Assembly (NCBI GenBank): GCA_022653675.1
Contig: JALCST010000006.1
Location: 1 to 64,000 of the forward strand
Source of the DNA: Bacteroidales bacterium
Lineage (GTDB): Bacteria > Bacteroidota > Bacteroidia > Bacteroidales > UBA932
Direction of reading: 5' to 3'
Length of the DNA stretch: 64,000 bases
How positions within the stretch are numbered: position 1 is the first letter of the stretch; the number at the start of each line of letters is the position of its first letter. The notes beneath the pieces are model-generated. The model ran no database searches. It saw only the letters and a list, made by a program, of their open reading frames with translations, and had not been told where the DNA came from. Made by a program: the position numbers and the translations under genes. This document shows, one piece after another, positions 63,065 through 64,000 of this stretch.

Positions 63065-64000
63065 ATGGATGAAATATTAGCTAAACAAATCAAAGAAGGG
63101 ATTCCGGATTATCTGCCGGATCCCAAGAAGTACGAGACCGATGTGAACCATGCTCCGAGGCGTAAAGATATCCTGACGCCGGAGGAAAAGAAACTGGCGC
63201 TACGCAATGCATTGCGTTATTTTCCTTCGAAATTCCATCGCGTGCTCCTGCCGGAATTCCGCAAGGAGCTGGAAGATTACGGAAGGATCTACATGTACCG
63301 TTATCGTCCGGATTATGTGATCAAGGCCCATCCTATCGAGGACTATCCCTGCAAGTGCCGGGCTGCGGCAGCGATAATGCTGATGATAACCAACAATCTG
63401 GATGATGCTGTTGCGCAGCATCCTCGCGAACTTATCATTTACGGCGGGAATGGGGCGGCGTTCCAGAATTGGGCACAGTACCGGCTTACGATGAAATACC
63501 TGTCGGAAATGACAGACGAGCAGACGCTCGTTTTATACAGTGGCCACCCGCTCGGGTTGTTCCCTTCGCACAAGGAGGCTCCGAGACTCGTGATCACCAA
63601 CGGAATGGTGGTTCCCAACTATTCCAGCAAGGACAATTGGGAGCGTTTCAACGCCCTGGGGGTATCGCAGTACGGACAGATGACGGCCGGTTCGTTCATG
63701 TATATCGGGCCCCAGGGCATAGTACACGGGACGACCATTACCGTGATGAATGCGGCACGCTTCAAATGCAGGAACAACGATCTTGACCGTACCAAAATAT
63801 TCGTCAGCAGTGGTCTAGGTGGAATGTCGGGAGCACAGCCCAAGGCGGCTAGAATAGCAGGGGTGGTCGGCATAATAGCCGAGATCAACCCTAAGGCGGT
63901 CGAAAAACGCCGTGTTCAAGGGTGGGTAGACGAAGTCTACACCGATCTTGACAAACTGATCGACCGTGCCGGCAGGGCTAGCGCCTCAAAGGAATCGGTC
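63065..64000 (+). CDS. hutU: Urocanate hydratase (3' end outside window)
   Basis: The frame from ATG 63065 is open to the window end (312 codons; the family in Bacteroidota is roughly twice that). It begins MDEILAKQIKEGIPDYLPD and contains YGGNGAAFQNWAQY, MTAGSFMYIGPQGIVHGT and SSGLGGMSGAQPKAA, which are urocanate hydratase signatures. The enzyme hydrates urocanate to imidazolone propionate in histidine degradation, using NAD+. It diverges from rpsU; other hut genes would lie beyond the window. Confidence 0.95.
   Translation, partial: MDEILAKQIKEGIPDYLPDPKKYETDVNHAPRRKDILTPEEKKLALRNALRYFPSKFHRVLLPEFRKELEDYGRIYMYRYRPDYVIKAHPIEDYPCKCRAAAAIMLMITNNLDDAVAQHPRELIIYGGNGAAFQNWAQYRLTMKYLSEMTDEQTLVLYSGHPLGLFPSHKEAPRLVITNGMVVPNYSSKDNWERFNALGVSQYGQMTAGSFMYIGPQGIVHGTTITVMNAARFKCRNNDLDRTKIFVSSGLGGMSGAQPKAARIAGVVGIIAEINPKAVEKRRVQGWVDEVYTDLDKLIDRAGRASASKESV

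Overview
The window looks like a chromosomal segment of a Bacteroidales (Bacteroidota) bacterium, probably gut-associated. The evidence is the recurrent Bacteroidota -7 promoter box TAnnTTTG ahead of many genes, near absence of Shine-Dalgarno sites except on rpsU, a large TonB-dependent receptor with a paired lipoprotein, many secreted lipoproteins, the methylmalonyl-CoA mutase pair mutAB, and Bacteroidota-type versions of ispH, der, rlmH and hutU. Species cannot be named from the sequence alone.

Layout. 1-1.3 kb: two tandem paralogous small outer-membrane proteins with a short repeat element between them. 1.4-10.3 kb: a complete hexuronate (galacturonate-type) catabolic cluster: uxaC diverging from uxaB-uxaA, a LacI-family repressor, then kdgK-eda-exuT. 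A shared 16-bp palindromic operator lies in both divergent promoter regions, so the cluster reads as one local regulon: import, isomerisation, reduction, dehydration, phosphorylation, aldol cleavage. 10.4 kb: tRNA-Lys. 10.5-15.7 kb: a gene-poor accessory island with two families of short terminal-inverted-repeat elements (about 153 bp and exactly 129 bp), a composite of the two present twice, two secreted lipoproteins (one with an HExxH motif), a frameshifted HicB-like antitoxin remnant and a truncated secreted-protein remnant.

15.7-26.9 kb: a MATE exporter, then a tight six-gene run: a giant Ig-like (BIG2) lipoprotein, a short sensor kinase, a LuxR-type regulator, a GT4 glycosyltransferase, a copper-type P-ATPase and an HD phosphohydrolase. 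27-35.7 kb: TonB receptor, DUF4876-like lipoprotein, DUF6850-like barrel protein and a transglutaminase-like lipoprotein, probably one operon. 35.7-42.8 kb: tdk, rsmI, a helix-hairpin-helix protein, an ABC exporter, a 5'-nucleotidase split into two genes, a DUF4783-like protein and rlmH. 42.8-51.2 kb: an NtrY-like kinase, der, an NtrC-like regulator lacking its DNA-binding domain, cmk, ispH and efp. 51.2-64 kb: a second transglutaminase lipoprotein, a GH9/deacetylase fusion, parE, an acyltransferase, mutAB, an esterase-like protein, rpsU with a perfect Shine-Dalgarno, and a 3'-truncated hutU.

The most novel-looking material is the pair of short repeat families and their composite in the 10.5-15.4 kb island. 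The best supported regulatory inference is the hexuronate operator. Family names such as DUF4876, DUF6850 and DUF4783 come from recall of sequence patterns and were not checked against a database.
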